Positions 1 through 5,247 of a stretch of DNA of 12,056 nucleotides are shown here, piece after piece (the first letter of the stretch is position 1; each line of letters opens with the position of its first letter). The notes under the pieces are model-generated. The model was not told the DNA's origin, did no database searches, and saw nothing but the letters and a program-made list of their open reading frames with translations. The stretch covers positions 1-12,056 of the forward strand of contig CAKORH010000015.1 of the NCBI GenBank assembly GCA_934101235.1. Reading direction: 5' to 3'. The position numbers and the translations under genes were made by a program. Source of the stretch: an uncultured Bacilli bacterium (GTDB taxonomy: Bacteria > Bacillota_I > Bacilli_A > RF39 > UBA660).

Positions 1-771
1 ATATGTTATATTTGACCCTGATGCTGATGGTTCTCCTTTTGATACATTTAATGTTGTTTGTTTTGTTTCACTATTATTTCTATTTTTTATTGTTATCTTA
101 TGTGTATCTGGTTCTATCCCTATAAACTTATAATTACCATCTACTATTTCACTTGTTTGTTCTTTACTATTTATTACTACATAATCATTTTCACTTGAAT
201 TTGTTACTGTTCCTTTTATTGTTAATGCATTTGTTCCAAATATATCTAATTTTGCTTCTATTTTACTTCCCATATCTATACTTTGGTCTACATTCATCTC
301 TTTATATTCTACTTCTATTATATATGTTTGTATTTCTTTTGCATCTATTTGGTTTTCTATTATATATGTATTTTCACTTGGAAATGTTGTTCCTTCTTCT
401 ATTCCATTACATGTTTTATTTGTTACACTACTTGTACATGTTACTTTATATTTTAAATCATCTTTTCTAGTTAGTGTATTTACTAAATTTACTAATCCTA
501 CGCTATAACTACTTACATTATTATCTCCAGTATTTGTTACTGTAAATGTTTTAGTTCCTAGTGTTGTTCCTGGCATTATATTTGTTCCTGTTATTACATC
601 ATTATTATCACTATATGTTAATTCTAATTTTGATGTAGATAGTGATATTGATTTATCACTAGTATTTCCATTTATTCTAGTTAAATAATATCCATATGTT
701 AATCCTATTAGTGTTAAACTAATTATACATATTCCTACAATACTTATGATTATTTTATTTTTTCTACTCAT
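1..771 (-). CDS. TasA/camelysin-like surface protein, partial (3' end beyond window)
   Basis: An open frame of 257 codons runs off the left edge without a stop. It starts at ATG 771 behind AAAGGAG (779-785, 7 bases away). Residues 7-29 form a hydrophobic signal or membrane anchor ending in LTYGYYLTR, which resembles the TasA/CalY signal region. Next comes a beta-rich, threonine- and asparagine-rich extracellular part: residues near 60-75 read IMPGTTLGTKTFTVTNTGDN, like the PG-T-KTFTVTNTG pattern of TasA/camelysin proteins. Two cysteines near residues 107 and 117 could form a disulfide. Known members are cell-surface or biofilm fibre proteins exported by the Sec pathway. Role here is inferred; it could be another Ig-like surface protein. 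The promoter carries a LexA-type box, which is unexpected for such a gene. It lies 290 bases downstream of thrS, behind the thrS terminator, so it should have its own promoter. Confidence 0.72.
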   Translation of the reverse strand, partial: MSRKNKIIISIVGICIISLTLIGLTYGYYLTRINGNTSDKSISLSTSKLELTYSDNNDVITGTNIMPGTTLGTKTFTVTNTGDNNVSSYSVGLVNLVNTLTRKDDLKYKVTCTSSVTNKTCNGIEEGTTFPSENTYIIENQIDAKEIQTYIIEVEYKEMNVDQSIDMGSKIEAKLDIFGTNALTIKGTVTNSSENDYVVINSKEQTSEIVDGNYKFIGIEPDTHKITIKNRNNSETKQTTLNVSKGEPSASGSNITY

Positions 772-797
772 ACATATACTCCTTTAACATTAAAAAA

Positions 798-826
798 TTT
801 ATATAATTATTAACCCCCCGAACGAA
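798..826 (-). promoter_or_regulatory. Candidate sigma-A promoter of the surface-protein gene
   Basis: On the minus strand a -10 TATAAA (798-803) lies 17 bases from a poor -35 TTCGTT (821-826). The predicted start near 791 gives a leader of about 20 bases before ATG 771. The -35 alone is weak. The call rests on identical spacing to the promoter at 5201-5229 relative to its LexA box. The spacer contains a run of six G (plus-strand C at 814-819). Confidence 0.5.
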
Positions 827-836
827 CTTTTGTTCG
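823..836. promoter_or_regulatory. LexA-type (SOS) operator, perfect palindrome
   Basis: CGAACTTTTGTTCG is a perfect GAAC-N4-GTTC inverted repeat, matching the Gram-positive LexA/DinR core CGAAC-N4-GTTCG. It overlaps the -35 region of the surface-protein promoter, where a bound repressor would block RNA polymerase. An extra CGAAC half-site overlaps at 819-823. The sequence could also fold into a 5-bp hairpin, but the lack of a T-run argues against a terminator. Confidence 0.7.
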
Positions 837-890
837 AGAGAGAATTAGGCTATATAATTTTGTGCTTTTATAAAATATTTTTTTAATTGC

Positions 891-914
891 GAATTATTTT
901 GTACAAAATAATTC
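891..914. repeat. Perfect 24-bp palindrome in the thrS/surface-gene spacer
   Basis: The half-site GAATTATTTTGT is followed directly by its exact reverse complement, with no loop. This suits a dimeric DNA-binding protein better than an RNA terminator. It lies about 120 bases upstream of the surface-protein ATG and downstream of the thrS terminator. No binding protein can be named from the sequence. Confidence 0.75.
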
Positions 915-921
915 TTATCTT

Positions 922-937
922 GAGTAGCTTTCTACTC
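922..937. repeat. Short inverted repeat GAGTAG-CTTT-CTACTC
   Basis: A 6-bp perfect stem with a 4-base loop lies 7 bases from the 24-bp palindrome. No T-run follows it on either strand, so it is not an obvious terminator. Its function is unknown. The remainder of the spacer 772-1061 is AT-rich, with nothing else I can support. Confidence 0.5.
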
Positions 938-1045
938 TACTTATATCTTATCAAATAATTTTATTGTTTTCAAGCTTCTATTTTTATTTTATATTTGATT
1001 TAGTCAGATTATTATTTTATTAAACATAATTAATTATTGATAGTT

Positions 1046-1085
1046 AAAAAAGATAACATTTTTAAATATTTATGTTATCTTTTTT
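1046..1085 (-). terminator. thrS terminator overlapping the stop codon
   Basis: A 14-bp perfect stem (1046-1059 with 1072-1085) has a 12-base loop and A/T-runs at both ends, so it could act in both directions. The thrS stop codon (1062-1064) lies in the loop, and one arm encodes the last lysines and the Asp-Asn of ThrRS. Confidence 0.85.
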
Positions 1086-2831
1086 GTTTTTTATTGTTTC
1101 TTTAACTAAGTCGATGAATTTATTTTTTTCTAATGTAGTTGTTTCTTTTTTACCATGAGTTCTATAACTAATTGTATTATCTTTTAATTCATTATCACCT
1201 AAAATTAAAGTTAGAGGTATTTTATTTGTTTGACTTTCTCTCATTTTATAACTTAGTTTTTCGTCTCTATCATCTAATTCTACTCTTATATTATTATCTT
1301 TTAGTAAGTTATATATTTCTTTTGCATAATTCAAATGATATTCGTTATTTACTGGAATTATATTAACTTGTGTTGGAGATAACCATAATGGTAGATTACC
1401 TTTTGTTTCTTCTAAAATGAATGCCATAAATCTATCTAGTGAGCCTAATATTGCTCTATGTAGTACTACAGGAGTTTTCTTTTCACCGTCTTTGTCTACA
1501 TATTTTAAATCGAATTTTGCTGGCAGGCAGAAATCTAATTGACATGTAGATAATGTATATTCTGCTCCTACTGCAGGGCGAACATTAACATCTAATTTAG
1601 GACCATAGAAAGCAGCCTCTCCTATTTCTTCAGTATATGCTATACCTAAATCGTTTAAAACGTTTCTTAGTTCGCTTTCTGCTCTGTCCCACATATCATC
1701 ATCTGGATAATATTTTTCTTTGTCTTCTTTATCTCTAAGAGATAATACACATCTATAATCAGTTATATTAAAGTCTTTATATACATCAAATATTAAATCT
1801 ACAACACTCTTAAATTCAGATTCTATTTGTTCAGGTGTAACAAATAAATGAGCATCATTTTGACAAAAATGTCTTCCTCTTTCTATTCCTTTTAAAGCGC
1901 CACTTGCTTCAAATCTAAAATCGTGTGCTATTTCACCTATTCTTATTGGTAAATCTTTATATGAATGTAGTTTATTTGAATATATCATCATATGATGAGG
2001 ACAATTCATTGGACGAAGTACAAATTCTTCATCTTCTACTTTCATCATAGGGAACATATTTTCTTTGTAATGATCCCAATGTCCTGAAGTTTTATATAAA
2101 TCTACTGTTCCTATACATGGTGTCATAACATGTTTATATCCTAGATTTATTTCTTTATTTCTAATATAATTTTCTAATTCTTGCCAAATAATGTAACCGT
2201 TTGGTAAAAACATTGGCATACCTTTACCTACTAAGTCATGAGTCATAAATATGTCTAAATCTTTACCTATTTTTCTATGATCTCTTTCTTTAGCATCTTC
2301 TAATTCTTTTAAATAATTATTTAAATCTTCTTCAGTTTCAAAACATACTCCGTATATTCTTTGAAGCATTTTATTTTTTGCATCACCTTTCCAGTATGCA
2401 CCTGAGTGTTTAAGAAGTTTAAAATATTTTATTTGTTTAGTTGTTTCAACATGTGGCCCACGACATAAATCTGTAAAATCTCCTTGGCTATAACATGAGA
2501 TAACTGTATCATTTTCATTCATTCTAGATATTAAATCTATTTTATATGGATCATTTTTAAATTTTTCTAATGCTTCTTCTTTACTTATTTCTTGTCTATA
2601 TATTCTTTTATTATCTTTAGAACATTTTTTCATTTCTTTTTCTATCAATACTAAATCTTCATCAGTTAATGTTTTATCTCCTAAATCAATATCATAGTAA
2701 AAACCTTCTTCTATTACTGGTCCTACCCAAAATTTTGCATCACTATATAAATGACTTACTGCTTGTGCTAATAAGTGTGCACAAGAATGGTTAAGTATAT
2801 TTAATTTTTCATTTTCTTTAATATTTATCAT
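1062..2831 (-). CDS. thrS: Threonyl-tRNA synthetase lacking the TGS domain
   Basis: Class II synthetase that charges tRNA-Thr with threonine in the cytoplasm. At 589 residues it is shorter than the usual 640 or so because the N-terminal TGS domain is absent. The protein begins directly at the editing domain, with HxxxH at residues 15-19 and CRGPH at 123-127. The catalytic core follows, with three expected zinc ligands: Cys277 in NCPHH, His328 in QNDAH and His458 in VVLHRA. The motif 2 region (302-330) reads FRFEASGALKGIERGR, a variant of the usual REPSGSLHGLMRVR form. The C-terminal anticodon-binding domain starts near residue 484 (LSPTQVNIIPV). The start ATG overlaps the stop of the upstream 77-residue gene (ATGA), implying translational coupling. 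A T-box leader further upstream supports control by uncharged tRNA-Thr. TGS-less ThrRS is known from reduced lineages such as mycoplasmas. Confidence 0.98.
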   Translation of the reverse strand: MINIKENEKLNILNHSCAHLLAQAVSHLYSDAKFWVGPVIEEGFYYDIDLGDKTLTDEDLVLIEKEMKKCSKDNKRIYRQEISKEEALEKFKNDPYKIDLISRMNENDTVISCYSQGDFTDLCRGPHVETTKQIKYFKLLKHSGAYWKGDAKNKMLQRIYGVCFETEEDLNNYLKELEDAKERDHRKIGKDLDIFMTHDLVGKGMPMFLPNGYIIWQELENYIRNKEINLGYKHVMTPCIGTVDLYKTSGHWDHYKENMFPMMKVEDEEFVLRPMNCPHHMMIYSNKLHSYKDLPIRIGEIAHDFRFEASGALKGIERGRHFCQNDAHLFVTPEQIESEFKSVVDLIFDVYKDFNITDYRCVLSLRDKEDKEKYYPDDDMWDRAESELRNVLNDLGIAYTEEIGEAAFYGPKLDVNVRPAVGAEYTLSTCQLDFCLPAKFDLKYVDKDGEKKTPVVLHRAILGSLDRFMAFILEETKGNLPLWLSPTQVNIIPVNNEYHLNYAKEIYNLLKDNNIRVELDDRDEKLSYKMRESQTNKIPLTLILGDNELKDNTISYRTHGKKETTTLEKNKFIDLVKETIKNKKDNINI

Positions 2832-3061
2832 AAATTCATTCCTCTTTCTTTATTTTTTTCATATAATTCTATTTTTATATTTTCTCTTATTATTTTTTTT
2901 CTTGTTTGCTTTATTAAATTATATATTTCAGACAATTTTTGTTCATCTCTTTTAAATTCAATTTGTAAATTTAACAATTCAAGTAATTTATTTTCTAATA
3001 AATCCTTATTTTTTAATGCTTCTTTATATTCTTCTAAAGTTATATTTTTATCTATTTCCAT
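2828..3061 (-). CDS. Small helical protein of unknown function, coupled to thrS
   Basis: A 77-residue charged protein with a strong GGAGGG ribosome binding site five bases before ATG 3061. It is the first gene after the T-box terminator and its TGA overlaps the thrS ATG by four bases. Leucine, isoleucine and glutamate/lysine spacing (KDLLENKLLELLNLQIEF, then IYNLIKQTRKKIIREN) predicts an amphipathic helical hairpin or coiled coil. There is no signal peptide or membrane segment. I do not recognise the family. It does not look like a detached TGS domain, which is a beta-grasp fold. Being under the threonine T-box and coupled to thrS suggests a link to ThrRS or translation, but that is inference only. 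Confidence 0.8.
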   Translation of the reverse strand: MEIDKNITLEEYKEALKNKDLLENKLLELLNLQIEFKRDEQKLSEIYNLIKQTRKKIIRENIKIELYEKNKERGMNL

Positions 3062-3077
3062 TTTATCCCTCCAAAAT

Positions 3078-3277
3078 AAAAAAAGGATAGTCCAAAGGAG
3101 TGCATATGCACAGGTACCATCCTAATATACTTAATTTAAATAACGGTATTAACCGGGATTTATTAAATCCTCTAAAAAGTAGTAATTAATAAGTTTTTTA
3201 TTCATTTACACCAACCATGAACTCTCTTTAAAAAAATTCTTATTAATCATGTCTTTTATCACTGATTTACGTAATCT
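3078..3277 (-). ncRNA. T-box riboswitch (threonine-type) for the thrS operon
   Basis: Read on the minus strand, the leader shows the T-box motif AGGATGGTACC (3113-3123). It can pair with GGACTATCCT (3084-3093) to make a terminator followed by seven T (3078-3084). The competing antiterminator pairs AGGA (3120-3123) with TCCT (3096-3099) around a GTGCAT/ATGCAC helix, leaving the UGGU bulge to meet the ACCA end of uncharged tRNA. Upstream are the Stem I distal-loop signature AGAGAG...GGTTGGTG (about 3210-3228) and two small hairpins at 3144-3155 and 3156-3170. Tandem ACT threonine triplets at 3178-3183 lie where the specifier is expected. Uncharged tRNA-Thr should favour readthrough into the 77-residue gene and thrS. 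The exact 5' end and which ACT is read are uncertain. Confidence 0.92.
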
Positions 3278-3306
3278 ATATTATCATAAGATATATATAT
3301 TTGCAA
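3278..3306 (-). promoter_or_regulatory. Candidate promoter of the T-box/thrS transcript
   Basis: On the minus strand TTGCAA (3301-3306) and TAATAT (3278-3283) are 17 bases apart, just before the T-box leader and just past the stop of the DUF308-like gene (3311). Both hexamers are imperfect. No terminator separates it from the upstream gene, so some readthrough is possible. Confidence 0.45.
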
Positions 3307-3310
3307 TATA

Positions 3311-3859
3311 CTATTTACAGAATTTAACATTTCCTATAACTTCTAATATATTTAATATACCATTTATTGTAAAGAAGAAACCTAATACCATTACTTGATT
3401 AGTAATTCCTTTATATAAATTAGTTATTGTTAAGAAACCTAATAGTATAAATAAACTCATTGAAAATATATTAATAAATACACTATAATTCATTTTGTTA
3501 CGTAGGTCTTCTATTCTTATTAATTTAATAATTAACATAATTACCATCCATCCAATTAGAGTAATTGTTAATACTAAGTTTGATGGTTCATCCATATATT
3601 TTAATCCACTTACACTTGCTATTAAGCATGCTAATGAAATATATAATGAATTCATTCCAGTTTGATTTTTAGTTAATAAATAATTTGTAAATTCTAAACC
3701 AAAATATAGTAACATAATTACATAAAATATTTCACATCCATCTATAAAAGATATACTGCGTTCAAAAAAGAATGATACTCCTAATAATAGAGTTAATATT
3801 GATGTAATTATTAAAATTATATTTTTATTTTTTACTTCGTTTTTTGTTAAATTTTTCAT
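3311..3859 (-). CDS. DUF308/HdeD-like six-helix membrane protein
   Basis: A 182-residue integral membrane protein with six predicted hydrophobic helices at about residues 13-32, 38-60, 69-86, 93-113, 126-146 and 152-175. A short lysine-rich cytoplasmic N-terminus precedes them and the loop at 114-125 is charged. Size and three repeated helix pairs resemble the HdeD/DUF308 family, whose biochemical role is mostly unknown (HdeD in E. coli is linked to acid resistance). No catalytic motif is visible. ATG 3859 is preceded by AGGTG (3865-3869). It is transcribed divergently from the slipin gene through a shared compact promoter region, so the two may be co-regulated as membrane functions. The family assignment rests on topology and length and is moderate. 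Confidence 0.65.
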   Translation of the reverse strand: MKNLTKNEVKNKNIILIITSILTLLLGVSFFFERSISFIDGCEIFYVIMLLYFGLEFTNYLLTKNQTGMNSLYISLACLIASVSGLKYMDEPSNLVLTITLIGWMVIMLIIKLIRIEDLRNKMNYSVFINIFSMSLFILLGFLTITNLYKGITNQVMVLGFFFTINGILNILEVIGNVKFCK

Positions 3860-3875
3860 ATTATCACCTATATTA

Positions 3876-3904
3876 ATATTAAATTAATTTATTAAAAAAG
3901 TCAA
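3876..3904 (-). promoter_or_regulatory. Promoter of the DUF308-like gene
   Basis: Minus-strand TTGACT (3899-3904, one mismatch to consensus) and TAATAT (3876-3881) are 17 bases apart. The predicted start near 3869 leaves only about 10 leader bases, beginning at the AGGTG ribosome binding site. It lies four bases from the -35 of the divergent slipin promoter. Confidence 0.65.
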
Positions 3905-3907
3905 TTA

Positions 3908-3936
3908 TTGATATTATATTTATATTATTATATTAT
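3908..3936 (+). promoter_or_regulatory. Promoter of the slipin gene
   Basis: TTGATA (3908-3913) and TATTAT (3931-3936) are 17 bases apart. Transcription would start near 3943, downstream of the ATG at 3941, which supports the later start codon at 3959. Confidence 0.65.
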
Positions 3937-3943
3937 ATAAATG

Positions 3944-3950
3944 AAAGGAG
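3944..3950 (+). promoter_or_regulatory. Ribosome binding site deciding the slipin start
   Basis: AAAGGAG lies 8 bases before ATG 3959. The alternative ATG at 3941 would place this site inside the coding region and has no binding site of its own. Confidence 0.85.
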
Positions 3951-3958
3951 TATTATTT

Positions 3959-4738
3959 ATGATATTAGGAATTATTATTTTATTTTTTATCACTATGGTT
4001 TTATTAACATCTATAAGACAAATTAACGAATATGAAAGAGGTATATTATTTAGATTTGGTAAGTTTAAAAAGATATTAAATCCTGGATGGAATTTAGTTT
4101 TACCTATAATTGAATATGCTAAAAAAGTAGATATAAGAACTAAAGTTACTGATGTACCTGAACAAGATGCAATAACAAAAGATAATGTTTCTATAAGAAT
4201 AAATGCAGTTATTTATTATAAGATTTTTGATGCTAGTAAGGCTGTTATTGCAGTAGAAAATTTTCATTATGCAGTTAGTCAACTTGCTCAAACTACTATG
4301 CGTAATGCAGTTGGTTCTGTAAGTTTAGATGAGCTTTTAAGTGAAAGAGACAAAATATCTGGCGAAATTTGTAAAATAATTGACGAAGCAACTGATCCTT
4401 GGGGAATTGAAGTAGAAAATGTTGAATTAAAAGATATTAAATTACCTCAAGAAATGGAAAGAGTTATTGCAAGAAATGCTGAAGCTGAACGTGAAAAGAA
4501 AGCGGTTATTACTAAGTCTACAGGTGAAGTTGAAGCAGCTAAAAATTTAAAGGAAGCTGCTCAAATAATGGCTTCTTCTCCAGGAGCATTACATTTAAGA
4601 ACTTTATCAACTTTAAATGATATTTCAAGCGATCAATCAAACACAATTGTATTTGCTATTCCGCTTGAAGTTTTAAGAGCATTTGAAAGTAATAAAACTG
4701 AAGAATTGGTAAAAAAGATTACTAAAAAGGAAAAATAA
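3959..4738 (+). CDS. Slipin-type SPFH/Band 7 membrane scaffold protein
   Basis: A 259-residue stomatin/slipin-family protein. One N-terminal hydrophobic anchor (residues 1-17) is followed by the SPFH domain with hallmark segments: INEYERGILFRFGKF near 22-36, NPGWNLVLPII near 41-51 and DIRTKVTDVPEQDAITKDN near 58-76. The C-terminal part has a charged helical stretch (NAEAEREKKAVITKSTGEVEA) and then the slipin-type SSDQSNTIVFAIPLEVLRAF segment. Family members form oligomers on the inner face of the membrane and organise lipid microdomains. They are often paired with an NfeD protein, but none is next to this gene. The start at 3959 is chosen for its ribosome binding site. It is monocistronic: own promoter, and a terminator overlapping its stop. 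Confidence 0.95.
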   Translation: MILGIIILFFITMVLLTSIRQINEYERGILFRFGKFKKILNPGWNLVLPIIEYAKKVDIRTKVTDVPEQDAITKDNVSIRINAVIYYKIFDASKAVIAVENFHYAVSQLAQTTMRNAVGSVSLDELLSERDKISGEICKIIDEATDPWGIEVENVELKDIKLPQEMERVIARNAEAEREKKAVITKSTGEVEAAKNLKEAAQIMASSPGALHLRTLSTLNDISSDQSNTIVFAIPLEVLRAFESNKTEELVKKITKKEK

Positions 4739-4750
4739 TTCCTTTTTTTA
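4724..4750 (+). terminator. Terminator of the slipin gene
   Basis: AAAAAGGAA (4724-4732) pairs with TTCCTTTTT (4739-4747) around a six-base loop containing the stop codon, followed by a T-rich run. It overlaps the last codons of the gene. Confidence 0.82.
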
Positions 4751-4752
4751 TT

Positions 4753-4780
4753 TTGATAAATTTATAATAAAATATATATA
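4753..4780 (+). promoter_or_regulatory. Candidate promoter of the 118-residue gene
   Basis: TTGATA (4753-4758) and TATATA (4775-4780) are 16 bases apart, giving a start near 4787 and a leader of about 20 bases with AGAGGA at 4795-4800. The surrounding AT-richness makes the -10 position ambiguous. Confidence 0.45.
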
Positions 4781-4806
4781 AACATATACTTTAAAGAGGA
4801 AAAGGT

Positions 4807-5163
4807 ATGAATAATAATTCTTTTGAGGAATTTACCAATCAAGATTTTAGCGGACTTTCTAATTGGATTAATAAGTTAAATCCATATGAGTTCGCTTTAT
4901 CTGGTGTAATTGCTGCTTTTATAATTGCACAACCTTTAAATGCTAATCAACAGAATTCTATTGGTAATTACTTAGAAGAAGTTGGACAAATTTTACTTAC
5001 TATTGCTGCTCAAAAAATTACTGTAAGTCAGGCTAAAAATAATAAAAATAATATTGATGATGACTTTGATGAACTTAATAATGGAAATAATAATAACTAT
5101 AATTCTGAAATTGAAAATTTAAGAAATGAGATTGAAAGATTAAAAAGAGAAATATATAAATAA
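4807..5163 (+). CDS. Conserved-type small hypothetical protein with coiled-coil tail
   Basis: A 118-residue protein of unknown function. The middle part, NPYEFALSGVIAAFIIAQPL followed by NANQQNSIGNYLEEVGQILLTIAAQ (about 25-69), resembles a short, widespread but uncharacterised clostridial protein type with a hydrophobic segment, an N-x-Q-N-x-x-G-N motif and a GQ-L-T-AAQ ending. Here it is extended by an acidic, asparagine-rich linker (79-100) and a C-terminal coiled coil (SEIENLRNEIERLKREIYK, 100-118). There is no signal peptide. The hydrophobic stretch at 29-41 is short for a full membrane span. It starts at ATG 4807 behind AGAGGA. It has its own candidate promoter, after the slipin terminator. 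No strong terminator separates it from the next operon, so partial readthrough is possible. The family resemblance is from memory; function unknown. Confidence 0.78.
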   Translation: MNNNSFEEFTNQDFSGLSNWINKLNPYEFALSGVIAAFIIAQPLNANQQNSIGNYLEEVGQILLTIAAQKITVSQAKNNKNNIDDDFDELNNGNNNNYNSEIENLRNEIERLKREIYK

Positions 5164-5190
5164 CTAACAAAAATTTCCAAAAATATTTAA

Positions 5191-5204
5191 CGAACATATG
5201 TTTA
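5191..5204. promoter_or_regulatory. LexA-type (SOS) operator of the radical SAM operon
   Basis: CGAACATATGTTTA matches the Bacillus LexA consensus CGAACRNRYGTTYG at 13 of 14 positions. It overlaps the -35 hexamer of the operon promoter by four bases, the expected place for repression. The downstream gene is a putative DNA modification/repair protein, which fits SOS control. Confidence 0.8.
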
Positions 5205-5229
5205 CATATTGATGCTTTTGTTTTATAAT
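5201..5229 (+). promoter_or_regulatory. Near-consensus sigma-A promoter of the radical SAM operon
   Basis: TTTACA (5201-5206) and a perfect TATAAT (5224-5229) are 17 bases apart. The predicted start near 5236 leaves a leader of about 12 bases that begins at the ribosome binding site GGTGA (5236-5240). It excludes the in-frame TTG 5209 and ATG 5212 as starts. Confidence 0.85.
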
Positions 5230-5247
5230 ATTATTGGTGAAGAAAAT

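Noticed and set aside
153..470. Plus-strand open frame of 105 codons rich in Leu, Phe and Tyr
   Set aside because: It is antisense to the TasA-like gene, has a low-complexity composition expected of a reverse frame in AT-rich DNA, and lacks a ribosome binding site.
3941..3958. ATG 3941 as start of the slipin gene
   Set aside because: It has no ribosome binding site, lies at or before the predicted transcript start, and the AAAGGAG serving ATG 3959 would fall inside it.
5209..5247. Longer N-terminus for the radical SAM protein from TTG 5209 or ATG 5212
   Set aside because: Both codons lie between the -35 and -10 of a strong promoter and upstream of its predicted start; family members begin near MTIKEKL, and GGTGA precedes ATG 5248.
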